Assembly (NCBI GenBank): GCA_003152315.1 | Contig: PLZV01000012.1 | Span: 25,165-89,164, forward strand | Reading direction: 5' to 3' | DNA from: Verrucomicrobiota bacterium | GTDB taxonomy: Bacteria; Verrucomicrobiota; Verrucomicrobiia; Palsa-1439 | Length of the DNA: 64,000 nt | Shown: one piece after another, positions 1-8,955 of the stretch | Layout: every line of letters starts with the position of its first letter | How positions within the stretch are numbered: position 1 is the first letter of the stretch | Notes under the pieces: model-generated | The model's database searches: none | Told to the model about the DNA's origin: nothing | Seen by the model: only the letters and a program-made list of their open reading frames with translations | Position numbers and translations under genes: made by a program

Positions 1-223
1 GTGAATAGAGTTTGCCGAATTGGCCCGTGTTGACATTGGAGGTCGTCAGCACGAACTCGCCGAGGTTGGCGCCCGTGCGGAAACTGTCGTTATGCTGGGT
101 GAGAACATTGACCGCCGCCGCTCGCGGCGTTAGCTGACAGGCAAACGCGAGAAGTAAAAACGCCTGCAGCCGGGCGAATTCGCACGACAGGCAATACTTC
201 CCACGGCAACGATGACCCTTCAC
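1..223 (-). CDS. Secreted repeat protein, N-terminal fragment (runs off window)
   Basis: Read on the minus strand from a GTG at 223, this frame stays open to the window edge and gives 74 residues. A short basic Cys-rich start is followed by a hydrophobic stretch (LQAFLLLAFACQL), then a mature start containing VLTQHNDSFRTGANLGE and ending NTGQFGKLYS. An in-frame stop lies upstream of the GTG. The phrase 'VLTQHND..RTGAN..E..L' is what I know from the start of secreted PQQ-like or Ig-like repeat proteins of Acidobacteria and Verrucomicrobia; the body of the protein is outside the window. It is divergent from purA. The start codon is uncertain and the assignment rests on one conserved phrase. Confidence 0.6.
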   Translation of the reverse strand, partial: MKGHRCRGKYCLSCEFARLQAFLLLAFACQLTPRAAAVNVLTQHNDSFRTGANLGEFVLTTSNVNTGQFGKLYS

Positions 224-341
224 GGTGCCCAGCCCAATGCGTTTAGTATCTCACAAGCAACCACGCAAGACAAGCGCGCAAGCCTCATGCCATATGTTCC
301 ACTTGCAAGCGAGTTTACGGTTCGGCTATGGTTGAATGGTT

Positions 342-1613
342 ATGGCGACGACGATTCTAGTGGGAGCCCAATGGGGCGATGAGGGCAAGGGTAAGATCAT
401 TGATGTGCTCACGGAGCAGGCCGACGTGGTGGTGCGCTACCAGGGCGGCAACAACGCGGGCCACACGGTCGAGGTTGGCGACCAGAAGTATGTGTTGCAC
501 CTGATTCCGTCGGGGATTCTGCATCCCGGCAAGATCAGCGTGATTGGCAACGGCGTCGTGGTCGATCCCGCCGCGTTGCTCGGCGAGATCGAGCACTTGC
601 GTGGGCGCGGCGTGAGTATCGATGGCAATCTTTACGTGAGCGAAACGGCGCACCTGGTATTCCCGTACCACAAATTGCTCGACGAAATCCGCGAGGAACA
701 GAAGGGCAAACGCAAAATCGGCACGACCAAGCGTGGCATCGGCCCCGCCTATGCTGATAAGGTCGCGCGCACGGGTTTGCGGCTGGTCGATCTGCTCGCG
801 ACGGAACGGTTTTCCGGAAAACTGCGTCGAAAGGTCCAGGAAAACAACGAGATCTTTAAGGCGTTCGGCGCGAAGCCGTTGAGCTTCGCGAAGATCAACG
901 ATGAATATGTGGAATGCGGGCGTAAGCTGCGGCCGTTTATCACGGATACGGTAACACTGCTAAATCGCGCAGTTCGCGACGGCAAAAACATCCTCTTCGA
1001 GGGCGCGCAAGGTACGCTGCTCGATATCGATTTTGGGACGTATCCATTCGTGACCAGCTCGAACGCCACGGCCGGCGGCGCCTGCGTCGGGACGGGTGTC
1101 CCGCCGCACAAGGTCGATCGCGTGGTTGGCGTCATGAAAGCCTACACGACACGGGTGGGCGAAGGGCCGTTTCCGACGGAGCTGCTTGACAATCAGGGCA
1201 CCTTGCTTCGCGAAACGGGCCGTGAATTTGGCGCCACTACGGGCCGTCCTCGTCGCTGTGGCTGGTTCGATGCGGTGGCGACGCGCTACGCGGTCATGGT
1301 CAACGGTATCGACGAACTGGCAGTTACGAAACTCGACGTGCTCGATGGCTTGCCGAAGGTCAAAGTATGCGTCGCGTACAAGGTGGGCGGGAAGGTCTAT
1401 GAGACTGTGCCGAACGACATCGACCTGTTACAGCGCTGCACGCCGATGTATCAGGAGTTCGACGGTTGGCAAACGTCCACGAAACTCGCGCAAGACTTCG
1501 ACCAACTGCCCAAGCGCGCGCGCGTTTACCTGCAAAAACTCGCCCAACTTAGCGGCGCAAAGCTCAGCATCGTCTCGGTAGGCGCGCGGCGGGAAGAGAC
1601 GATATTCTTGTGA
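342..1613 (+). CDS. purA: Adenylosuccinate synthetase
   Basis: Catalyses the GTP-dependent joining of aspartate to IMP, the first committed step to AMP in the cytoplasm. The P-loop GAQWGDEGKGK is at residues 8-18 with the catalytic Asp13. The GTTKRGIGPAY, GAQGTLLDIDFGTYP and TGRPRRCGWFDA blocks follow in the family order, and the length (423 aa) is normal. I prefer the ATG at 342 to the one six bases earlier because it matches the usual N-terminal spacing to the P-loop. There is no clear Shine-Dalgarno sequence. The gene is followed by a 73-bp gap and then uppS on the same strand. Confidence 0.96.
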   Translation: MATTILVGAQWGDEGKGKIIDVLTEQADVVVRYQGGNNAGHTVEVGDQKYVLHLIPSGILHPGKISVIGNGVVVDPAALLGEIEHLRGRGVSIDGNLYVSETAHLVFPYHKLLDEIREEQKGKRKIGTTKRGIGPAYADKVARTGLRLVDLLATERFSGKLRRKVQENNEIFKAFGAKPLSFAKINDEYVECGRKLRPFITDTVTLLNRAVRDGKNILFEGAQGTLLDIDFGTYPFVTSSNATAGGACVGTGVPPHKVDRVVGVMKAYTTRVGEGPFPTELLDNQGTLLRETGREFGATTGRPRRCGWFDAVATRYAVMVNGIDELAVTKLDVLDGLPKVKVCVAYKVGGKVYETVPNDIDLLQRCTPMYQEFDGWQTSTKLAQDFDQLPKRARVYLQKLAQLSGAKLSIVSVGARREETIFL

Positions 1614-1625
1614 GTCAGTATAGCG

Positions 1626-1642
1626 GTGCTTCTATGAAGCAC
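1626..1642 (+). other. Small hairpin between purA and uppS
   Basis: Perfect 7-bp inverted repeat GTGCTTC-TAT-GAAGCAC just after purA. It lacks a T-run, so it is at best an attenuator or an RNA-stability element rather than a proven terminator. Confidence 0.3.
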
Positions 1643-1686
1643 TGAGAGAAAACAACCCGCGTCTCACAGAGGCGCGGCGGCAACGA

Positions 1687-2418
1687 ATGGCACATCAGAT
1701 AAAAAACCTTCCCCGCCACGTGGCCATCATTATGGACGGCAACGGGCGCTGGGCGCGCGAGCGCGGGTTACCTCATATCGAGGGACATCGGCGCGGCGCG
1801 GAGAGCGTGCGTGAAATCGTCCGCATCTCGGGCGAACTGGGTATCGATTATCTGACTCTGTATGCATTCTCGACCGAGAACTGGAATCGTCCCCGCGCGG
1901 AAGTCTCCGCGTTGATGCGCTTGCTGGAGTTTTACCTCAAGCAGGAGATTGCCGAGTTGAACAAGAACAACGTGCGCCTCGCGGCGATCGGGCGGATTCG
2001 CGAACTGCCGGCGAGCGCCCAGAAGCAGCTTGCGAAATCCATTGACGCGCTGAAGAAAAACACAGGTCTGACGCTGGTGCTGGCGCTGAGTTACGGCGGC
2101 CGGGCTGAGATCGTCGATGCCATACGTTCGATCGCGCGCGAGGTGAAGGCGGAACGAGTCGGTGTGGAGGACATCGATGAGAAGGTCATCTCCCAGCATT
2201 TATATACGCGCGCAATACCCGACCCGGACTTGTTGATTCGCACAAGCGGCGAATTGCGGGTGAGCAATTTCCTGCTCTGGCAGATTTCCTATGCGGAGAT
2301 TTATGTCACCGAAACCCTCTGGCCCGATTTCCGAAAGGCCGCGTACCTGAAAGCACTGGAGGACTACAGCGGACGAGACCGGCGTTTTGGCCTGGTCAGC
2401 CCGAACGAAGTCACGTGA
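1687..2418 (+). CDS. uppS: Isoprenyl transferase (undecaprenyl diphosphate synthase)
   Basis: Cis-prenyltransferase that extends farnesyl diphosphate with isopentenyl diphosphate to make the lipid carrier for peptidoglycan and other wall polymers. All family blocks are present: MDGNGRWARERG with the catalytic Asp, GHRRGAE, TLYAFSTENWNRP, and the C-terminal PDPDLLIRTSGELRVSNFLLWQ..YAE. The length of 243 aa is normal. The stop overlaps the GTG start of cdsA (GTGA). It begins a coupled run uppS-cdsA-dxr-rseP-ispG in which two enzymes that supply its substrate (Dxr, IspG) are co-transcribed. Confidence 0.95.
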   Translation: MAHQIKNLPRHVAIIMDGNGRWARERGLPHIEGHRRGAESVREIVRISGELGIDYLTLYAFSTENWNRPRAEVSALMRLLEFYLKQEIAELNKNNVRLAAIGRIRELPASAQKQLAKSIDALKKNTGLTLVLALSYGGRAEIVDAIRSIAREVKAERVGVEDIDEKVISQHLYTRAIPDPDLLIRTSGELRVSNFLLWQISYAEIYVTETLWPDFRKAAYLKALEDYSGRDRRFGLVSPNEVT

Positions 2419-3341
2419 GTACGATGCCCGGTAACTCTGGAGTGGTAACTCCCGTCCCAGCCGACCAGCCGGCAGCGACGACGCTGCCAGCCTCGCGCAG
2501 TGGATTCCTGTGGCGGCTGGTCAGTTCGATCGTGCTGTGGGGGATCATGTTGTCGGTGATTTTCTGGCTGCCGCCGACGGCGCTGTATATTTTTGTGAAC
2601 GTGGTCCTGGCGCGGGCGGTCTGGGAGTTTTACCGGATTTGCGAGGCCAAGGGACTGCGTACGTACAAAGTCTGGGGCGTCATCGGCACGCTGGCGCTGG
2701 TTTCGGGCAGTTGGTTTTTCTACCGGCAACCGCAGCGGCTGCAGCTTTCCTACGATTTCGATATTTTGATCCTGCTCGTTTTCGCGCTCGGTGTTTTCAT
2801 CCGTCAATTTCCCCAGAAACTGAATCCGCAGGGGATCGAGACGATGGCAGTGACGTTGTTTGGACTTATGTATGTCGCTTGGCTGGGCAATTTCATCACG
2901 CGGATCAATTTTGCTTCGCCGCATGGGCGTTACTTCATCATGCTGCTGGTCGTCGCGACGAAATTCACCGACATGGGCGCGTATCTGGTCGGCTCCACCA
3001 TGGGCCGGCATAAACTGATCCCCCGCATCAGCCCGAAGAAAACATGGGAAGGCACGATTGGGGGGATTGTCTTTGCGGTTGGAGGCGCATTTCTCTGCCG
3101 CTGGGTCATGCCGGTGGAAATGGCGCAGTTGACCAATGTGCATGCGATGATCGTCGGCTTGTTGCTGGGCGTGGCGGCGGTCATCGGCGACCTCGCCGAG
3201 TCGCTGATCAAACGCGAAGCCGGTGTCAAGGATTCCAGCACGATCCTACCCGGACACGGTGGCTGCCTCGATATGATCGACAGTCTGCTCTTCACCGCAC
3301 CATTGCTTTATGTGTATATGAGATTGGTACTACGCTGGTGA
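2415..3341 (+). CDS. cdsA: Phosphatidate cytidylyltransferase
   Basis: Integral membrane enzyme that makes CDP-diacylglycerol from phosphatidate and CTP, the branch point of phospholipid synthesis. Several hydrophobic segments span the protein, and the C-terminal family signature ESLIKREAGVKDSS..PGHGGCLDMIDS is clear (the usual Arg before the last Asp is Met here). It is 308 aa, with a Pro/Thr-rich 30-residue N-terminus before the first membrane segment. The start is the GTG overlapping the uppS stop; an ATG nine bases later is possible. The stop overlaps the GTG of dxr. Confidence 0.94.
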   Translation: MSTMPGNSGVVTPVPADQPAATTLPASRSGFLWRLVSSIVLWGIMLSVIFWLPPTALYIFVNVVLARAVWEFYRICEAKGLRTYKVWGVIGTLALVSGSWFFYRQPQRLQLSYDFDILILLVFALGVFIRQFPQKLNPQGIETMAVTLFGLMYVAWLGNFITRINFASPHGRYFIMLLVVATKFTDMGAYLVGSTMGRHKLIPRISPKKTWEGTIGGIVFAVGGAFLCRWVMPVEMAQLTNVHAMIVGLLLGVAAVIGDLAESLIKREAGVKDSSTILPGHGGCLDMIDSLLFTAPLLYVYMRLVLRW

Positions 3342-4510
3342 AACCAAAGAACATCGTCTTGCTCGGCTGCACGGGATCCATCGGCGTTTCGACGCAGAAG
3401 GTGGCAGCGGATTTGCCGGAACAGATTCGGATTGTGGGGATGGCGTCGCGTGAGAATGTGGACGGGATGGAAGAAGCGATTCACCAGTTCAAGCCGCTGG
3501 CGGTGGGGATGACGGATCCCGCGAAGGCGAAGGAATTGCAACAGCGTATCGGTGGCAAGATTCCCGTACACACGGGCGAGCGCGGGTTGGTCGAGTTGGC
3601 AACGATGCCGGAGGCGGATGTTGTACTGGTGGCCATTGTCGGCACAGCGGGATTGGAGCCGGCGCTGGCCGCGATTCGGGCGGGGAAGGATCTGGCGGTT
3701 GCGTCCAAGGAAATTCTTGTGATGGCGGGCGAGTTGGTCATGAGCGAAGCGCGCAAGCACGGTGTTAAAGTGCTGCCAGTGGACAGCGAACACAGCGCGA
3801 TTTTTCAATGTCTCGAAGGCCGCGAGCCGCGGGACGTGAAGCGCCTGATTCTCACGGCCTCCGGCGGGCCATTTCGGCAAACGCCACGCGAGCAGTTCGC
3901 GAAGATCACCGTGGCGCAGGCGCTGAAGCACCCGAGTTGGAACATGGGGCAGAAGATTACGATTGATTCCGCCACCTTGTTCAACAAGGGACTGGAGATG
4001 ATTGAGGCGCGGTGGCTATTCGATGTCGAGGTGGATCGTGTGGATGTGGTGATCCACCCGCAGAGCGTCGTACATTCGATGGTGGAGTTCACAGACGGGT
4101 CGATCCTGGCGCAGTTGAGCGTGCCGGACATGCGTTACCCGATCCAGTATGCACTCACGTGGCCGCGGCGATTACCGAACTCGATGCCACCCACTGATCT
4201 CGCCAAGATCGGCACGCTGACCTTTGAGAACCCTGATCGCGAGAAGTTCCCGTCGCTACGGCTGGCGCACGAAGCGGGACAGATCGGCGGGACGATGCCG
4301 GCGGTGTTCAATGCCGCTAACGAGGTTGCGGTGGCGCGGTTTGTGGATGGGCAGATCGGTTTCCTGCAGATTTTTGAGACCGTCGAGAAGGTAATGCGCA
4401 TCCATGAGAAAGGTGGCCAGCCGGGCTTCTCATGGGTTGCATCGCCGATGTTGGATGCTATACTGAAGGCAGACCTCTGGGCCAGAAAGGAAGCCGAACG
4501 TGCCGTTTGA
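3338..4510 (+). CDS. dxr: 1-deoxy-D-xylulose 5-phosphate reductoisomerase
   Basis: Second enzyme of the MEP (non-mevalonate) isoprenoid pathway: NADPH-dependent conversion of DXP to MEP. The N-terminus MKPKNIVLLGCTGSIG is the NADPH-binding loop. Also visible are VASKEILVMAGE, LPVDSEHSAIFQ, the SGGPFR loop and HPSWNMGQKITIDSATL..KGLE, which are the metal and substrate sites. The reading frame stays open for 98 codons further upstream inside cdsA, but homology begins only at GTG 3338, which overlaps the cdsA stop as GTGA. The product is 390 aa, normal for the family. It overlaps rseP by 11 bp. Confidence 0.95.
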   Translation: MKPKNIVLLGCTGSIGVSTQKVAADLPEQIRIVGMASRENVDGMEEAIHQFKPLAVGMTDPAKAKELQQRIGGKIPVHTGERGLVELATMPEADVVLVAIVGTAGLEPALAAIRAGKDLAVASKEILVMAGELVMSEARKHGVKVLPVDSEHSAIFQCLEGREPRDVKRLILTASGGPFRQTPREQFAKITVAQALKHPSWNMGQKITIDSATLFNKGLEMIEARWLFDVEVDRVDVVIHPQSVVHSMVEFTDGSILAQLSVPDMRYPIQYALTWPRRLPNSMPPTDLAKIGTLTFENPDREKFPSLRLAHEAGQIGGTMPAVFNAANEVAVARFVDGQIGFLQIFETVEKVMRIHEKGGQPGFSWVASPMLDAILKADLWARKEAERAV

Positions 4511-5906
4511 AACAGTATTGAATTTTGTCACGGGCATAATTTATCCCGCACTTCTTGTTCTCTTCTTTTTTGGACTGACGATTTTCATCCATGAGTTGGG
4601 GCATTTTCTCGTGGCGAAGCGGCGCGGGATGAAGATCGAGCGTTTCTCAGTTGGATTCGGGCCCAAAATCTGGGGCTACAAGAAGGATGGAATTGACTAC
4701 CGTGTTTCCTGGTTCCCCTTCGGCGGTTACGTTGCCCTGCCACAGATGTCGCCGATGGAAACGATTGAGGGGGAGACCGAGTCGAAAGCGGACGACCTGC
4801 CGTCTGTGTCCCCCAGTTCCAAGTTCCTGGTCGCAATCTCCGGTCCGCTGATGAACATTCTATTGGCTGCGATATTGGCCGCGGTTCTCTGGGTGGTCGG
4901 TATGCCGACGAATCTGGCCGTTGTCGGTTGGGTTGATTCGGGCAGTCCGGAGGAACTGGCCGGGGTCCGTCCCGGCGACCGCATCGTAAAGGTCAACGAT
5001 CAGAAAGTGAAGACCTGGGGACAGTTCATGGAAGTCGTGGCGTTTAGCCGCGAGCCAACGGTGCGGGTAACTGTCCAGCGAAACGGCGCCGAGCAGGAAT
5101 TCCTGTTGGAAACGAAGGTGAACGAGCAGTTTGGGGTCAAGATGCTGGAACACTTGTGGCCTCGCGGTCACCCATTTGCCCAGAGAGTTTTGGTGGGTTC
5201 GCCGGCGGAGCGCGCCGGCTTGTTGGTAGGCGACCAATTCGTCTCGATCGAGGGAATCCCCATCTATAGTTCCGATCAATTGCGGGAGTTGATTAGCAAG
5301 CGGCCTGACCAGCCTACTGAGGTACAGGTGCTCCGGGGGGGCGAGATGCAGACGCTGACCGTGGTTCCCGAGCTAAACACCGATGAGAAGGTCGGGCGCA
5401 TGGGTGTGGAACTGGGCGATCACATGGAAATCGCCCAGCCCGGTCCCACCCCCACGGAACAATTTGCGGACATACTGGTTTCCATGGGCCGCATGGTTAC
5501 GGGGCTGGCTCATTCCAAAGAGACCGGTGTGAGCGCCAAGAGCATGAGCGGGCCCGTGGGCATTCTGGGGATTTGGTGGTATGCCATCGCCAGCGGCGGG
5601 TGGCGCCAGGGATTGCACATCGCCGTGTTGCTAAACATCAACCTGGCCATCATCAATCTGTTGCCGATTCCGGTGCTGGATGGTGGGCATATTGTTTTCG
5701 CCGCGCTAGAGGCCATCCGTCGCAAACCATTGAGCGCGCGACTCGTGCACGCGGCCTCAGTTACGTTCGCGGTCCTCCTGATCACTTTCATGTTGTACGT
5801 TACTTACTTCGATATTCAGCGGTTCACGTTCGGACGGTTGAAGACCATGCCGAAGCCGGACACCAAAGAGAGTGTGCCGGCCACGGAACCCGTCACCCAC
5901 CCATGA
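4500..5906 (+). CDS. rseP: Site-2 zinc metalloprotease, RseP family
   Basis: Membrane-embedded protease that cuts transmembrane anti-sigma factors and cleared signal peptides. HExxH is at residues 31-35 (HELGH) in the first membrane helix. Two PDZ-like segments follow, recognisable by GSPEELAGVRPGDRIVKVND and GSPAERAGLLVGDQFVSIEG. The C-terminal helix carries the second zinc motif NLLPIPVLDGGH. At 468 aa it is the usual two-PDZ size. The start is the GTG inside the end of dxr, and the stop overlaps the ATG of ispG. The partner anti-sigma factor is not in this window. Confidence 0.94.
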   Translation: MPFETVLNFVTGIIYPALLVLFFFGLTIFIHELGHFLVAKRRGMKIERFSVGFGPKIWGYKKDGIDYRVSWFPFGGYVALPQMSPMETIEGETESKADDLPSVSPSSKFLVAISGPLMNILLAAILAAVLWVVGMPTNLAVVGWVDSGSPEELAGVRPGDRIVKVNDQKVKTWGQFMEVVAFSREPTVRVTVQRNGAEQEFLLETKVNEQFGVKMLEHLWPRGHPFAQRVLVGSPAERAGLLVGDQFVSIEGIPIYSSDQLRELISKRPDQPTEVQVLRGGEMQTLTVVPELNTDEKVGRMGVELGDHMEIAQPGPTPTEQFADILVSMGRMVTGLAHSKETGVSAKSMSGPVGILGIWWYAIASGGWRQGLHIAVLLNINLAIINLLPIPVLDGGHIVFAALEAIRRKPLSARLVHAASVTFAVLLITFMLYVTYFDIQRFTFGRLKTMPKPDTKESVPATEPVTHP

Positions 5907-7963
5907 ACTACTGTGCGAATCCATTCTTCTGGCAGCGGCGCATCACGCGAGAAGTAAAGGTCGGTCCGGTTGGTGTCGGCGGTGACAACCCGATCCGCGT
6001 CCAGACGATGCTGATTTCCGACACGATGAAGACGGAGGCTTGCGTCAACGAAGCACTCCCGATCATTGAGGCAGGCTGTGAAATCCTCCGTATCACCGCC
6101 CCGAGCATCAACGACGCGAAGAACCTCAAGAACATCGTGGCCGAACTTCGCCAACGTGGCCACCATACGCCCATCGTTGCCGACATTCATTTCGTCCCGT
6201 CAGCCGCGATGGAGGCGGCGCTCTGGTGCGAGAAGGTCCGCATCAACCCAGGCAACTACGCCGACCGCAAGAAATTCGCCACCCGCGAATACACGGACGA
6301 CCAGTATGCCGAGGAACTGGAACGTCTGGAAAAGGCCTTCACGCCGCTCGTGCTCAAATGCAAGGAATTGGGCCGGGCCATGCGCATCGGCACAAATCAC
6401 GGTTCGCTCTCCGACCGTATTATGAATCGTTACGGCGACACGCCGCTGGGCATGGTGGAAAGCGCGCTGGAATTCGTCCGCCTTTGCCGCAAGTGCAACT
6501 ATCACGAGATCATTCTCTCGATGAAGGCCAGTAATCCGAAGGTGATGATCGAAGCCTATCGATTGCTCGTCGCGCGGTTGAACGAAGAAGGCCCGGACTG
6601 GAATTACCCGCTGCACCTCGGTGTCACGGAAGCCGGGGAAGGGGAGGATGGCCGCATCAAGTCCGCCATTGGCATCGGCGCGCTGCTCGAAGACGGCATC
6701 GGGGACACGGTGCGTGTCTCGCTCACCGAAGACAGTGTGCACGAAATCCCGGTCTGCCAGGAACTGGTCAAGAAGTACAACACACTTTGGGAGCAACAAC
6801 GCGCCGGAAAACTCACGGCACAAACGTCCCTGCGCGTAAGAGAAAAGCGCGATCCATTCACCTACACGCGACGGCCCACTCCCGAGTATTTCATCGGCGA
6901 CTTGCGTCTGCGCCTTGGCAAGGATCACCCACAACGCGTCGAACTACCCGTGCCGTTGACCGCACGCATCGGTGACATCCAGCGCATCACGACCGCTGAG
7001 CCGGACACGTTTGCCGAAATCCTTCAATTTCATGTCAAGACGATGGCAGACATCGGCAAAATCGCGGCTCTGAAACCGGAGCTGCGCAAACGGCATATCC
7101 ACACGCCGATCGCGGTGAAACTCGACAGCGCGGAAGTGACGCTGCCGGTGACCGATGTCGCGGAGAAGATTAACGTTCCCTACAACGGCAAAGAAGATGT
7201 GACCGCCCTGTTGGCGGACGCTGCGAGCCTGACCGTGCAGTTCGATGTCGAAGGCGATTCACCGGAGCAGTTTGCGAACAACTGCGCGACGCTGGCGGGC
7301 GTGATGAATATGTTTCCGAAGAATCAGGTGATTCTCGCTGTCGGTGATGTAAAGGGGCTCGAGGTCATCGCGGCGTACCGCATTCTGGCTGCCACATTGG
7401 ACAACCATGGGCTGAGCCTGCCGATACTGATACGTGACCGCGTTAGTTCCGGGCCTGCCCATCATGCGCGGCAGGACGCGCTCATTGGCGCGAGTACTCA
7501 CGTTGGCGCGCTGTTGTGCGACGGCATTGGTGACGCGGTGGAAGTCACGGGCGAGGAAGATTTACTCAAGTCGGTCAAACTCGTGTACAACATTTTACAG
7601 GGGGCCGGGGCGCGGACCTTCAAGACCGATTACGTGGCCTGCCCGAGTTGCGGGCGCACGCTGTTCGACCTGCAGACCGTGACGGCGGGGATCAAGTCGC
7701 GTACGGCGCATCTAAAAGGTGTGAAAATTGCCGTGATGGGTTGCATCGTCAATGGTCCCGGCGAGATGGCTGATGCTGATTTCGGCTATGTGGGTACCGC
7801 TCCGGGCAAAATCTCCCTTTGGGTGGGTAAGACGCAGGTGAAGCAACACATCCCCGAGGAGCAAGCGGTGGATGAGTTGATTGCGCTCATCAAAGAGCAC
7901 GGTAAATGGATCGAGCCACCGGCGAAGGCAGAACCGAAGGAAGTTGCGCTCAGCACGCGTTAA
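5903..7963 (+). CDS. ispG: 4-hydroxy-3-methylbut-2-enyl diphosphate synthase, long form
   Basis: Penultimate MEP-pathway enzyme, a [4Fe-4S] protein converting MEcPP to HMBPP. The TIM-barrel part is at the N-terminus (NPIRVQTMLISDT, VADIHF, KVRINPGNYAD, GTNHGSLSDRI). The iron-sulphur domain is at the C-terminus, with Cys580 and Cys583 (CPSCGRT), Cys614 and Glu621 (MGCIVNGPGE). At 686 aa it is almost twice the E. coli enzyme; the extra domain lies between the two, as in the chlamydial, plant and Bacteroidetes forms. The true start is the ATG overlapping the rseP stop; the open frame upstream of it is shadow. It is the last gene of the coupled operon; a secreted thioredoxin follows 12 bp later. 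Confidence 0.95.
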   Translation: MNYCANPFFWQRRITREVKVGPVGVGGDNPIRVQTMLISDTMKTEACVNEALPIIEAGCEILRITAPSINDAKNLKNIVAELRQRGHHTPIVADIHFVPSAAMEAALWCEKVRINPGNYADRKKFATREYTDDQYAEELERLEKAFTPLVLKCKELGRAMRIGTNHGSLSDRIMNRYGDTPLGMVESALEFVRLCRKCNYHEIILSMKASNPKVMIEAYRLLVARLNEEGPDWNYPLHLGVTEAGEGEDGRIKSAIGIGALLEDGIGDTVRVSLTEDSVHEIPVCQELVKKYNTLWEQQRAGKLTAQTSLRVREKRDPFTYTRRPTPEYFIGDLRLRLGKDHPQRVELPVPLTARIGDIQRITTAEPDTFAEILQFHVKTMADIGKIAALKPELRKRHIHTPIAVKLDSAEVTLPVTDVAEKINVPYNGKEDVTALLADAASLTVQFDVEGDSPEQFANNCATLAGVMNMFPKNQVILAVGDVKGLEVIAAYRILAATLDNHGLSLPILIRDRVSSGPAHHARQDALIGASTHVGALLCDGIGDAVEVTGEEDLLKSVKLVYNILQGAGARTFKTDYVACPSCGRTLFDLQTVTAGIKSRTAHLKGVKIAVMGCIVNGPGEMADADFGYVGTAPGKISLWVGKTQVKQHIPEEQAVDELIALIKEHGKWIEPPAKAEPKEVALSTR

Positions 7964-7975
7964 CGGAAGGAAGGC

Positions 7976-8398
7976 ATGAAAAGACTCATCACGGTTACTA
8001 TTCTGGGTTTCCTGGCACTCAGCGCGAGCGCATTGGCAGCGGTGGACTGGGGACACGACTACGACGCCGCGCTGGAGACGGCGAAGAAGGACAAGAAATT
8101 GGTTATGGTGGACTTGTACACGGATTGGTGCGGTTGGTGCAAAAAGCTCGACAAGGACACTTACAGTGACAAGGACGTTGAGGCCAGGCTCGCCAAGGAT
8201 TTTGTCGCGGTCAAAGTGAATCCCGAAAAGAGCCAGCGGAATGCGAAACTGTCCAAGGATTTCGGCACGACTGGTTACCCGCACATCGTTTTCGTGGATG
8301 CCGATGGTAAGAAGGTATCCGAGATCGACGGTTATCTGCCAGCCGTTCAGTTCCTCGAACGGTTGAATAAGATCAGCGAAAAAGCGACGAAGAAGTGA
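7976..8398 (+). CDS. Exported thioredoxin-fold protein
   Basis: 140 aa with a cleavable signal peptide (MKRLITVTILGFLALSASALA). The thioredoxin fold carries a WCGWCKK redox motif, followed by the cis-Pro loop GTTGYPHIVF and GYLPAVQFLERL. The spacing and the 'YTDWCGWCKKLDKDT' phrase match thioredoxin_7/DUF255-like periplasmic reductases rather than cytoplasmic Trx. The probable role is thiol-disulphide exchange in the periplasm. A good Shine-Dalgarno (GGAAGGAAGG) precedes the ATG. The stop overlaps the GTG of the NUDIX gene. Confidence 0.9.
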   Translation: MKRLITVTILGFLALSASALAAVDWGHDYDAALETAKKDKKLVMVDLYTDWCGWCKKLDKDTYSDKDVEARLAKDFVAVKVNPEKSQRNAKLSKDFGTTGYPHIVFVDADGKKVSEIDGYLPAVQFLERLNKISEKATKK

Positions 8399-8955
8399 CG
8401 CCCCGCCAGCCACAACCCTGGCAAATCCAGTCCTCTGAGATTATCGCCGACTGCCGTATTTTTAAGGTGCGCAAGGACCTGACCGTAAACCCGCGCACGG
8501 GCCAGCCGCATGACATGTTCGTCCTCGAACAACCAAATTGGGTCAACATCATCCCGCTCACGGACGACGAGCAGGTCATCATGGTCGAGCAATGGCGCCA
8601 CGGCACCCGCTCAGTTCATCTCGAGACGCCGGGCGGCCTGATAGACGATGGGGAAACACCTGAACAATGTGCACGGCGCGAGTTGCTCGAAGAGACCGGG
8701 TACGACTCGGATAGCATCGTCCGCTTGGGCACAGTCCATCCCAATCCGGCGATCCAAAACAATCTGCAGTATTACATACTCGCCAAAGACTGCCACAAAG
8801 TCGCCGACCCGAAACTCGATCAGGCGGAAGACGTCGTGATAAAGTTAGTCCCGTTGGCTGCTATACCCCAAATGATCGAGACAGGTGAGATTACTCATGG
8901 GATCGTCATCGGTGGGTTTTACTGGTTGAACCTGTATCGCCAAAAGCATGGCTGA
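8395..8955 (+). CDS. NUDIX hydrolase, ADP-ribose pyrophosphatase type
   Basis: 186 aa hydrolase of nucleoside diphosphate compounds. A complete Nudix box (G-x5-E-x7-RE-x2-EE-x-G-Y) is read in GGLIDDGETPEQCARRELLE followed by ETGY. The upstream part (FKVRKDLTVNPRTG..HDMFVLEQPNWVNIIPL, VEQWRHGT) and the proline-containing downstream loop HPNPAIQNN resemble ADP-sugar pyrophosphatases. The GTG start overlaps the stop of the thioredoxin gene (GTGA), so the two are translationally coupled; the physiological substrate cannot be told from sequence. Confidence 0.9.
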   Translation: MTPRQPQPWQIQSSEIIADCRIFKVRKDLTVNPRTGQPHDMFVLEQPNWVNIIPLTDDEQVIMVEQWRHGTRSVHLETPGGLIDDGETPEQCARRELLEETGYDSDSIVRLGTVHPNPAIQNNLQYYILAKDCHKVADPKLDQAEDVVIKLVPLAAIPQMIETGEITHGIVIGGFYWLNLYRQKHG

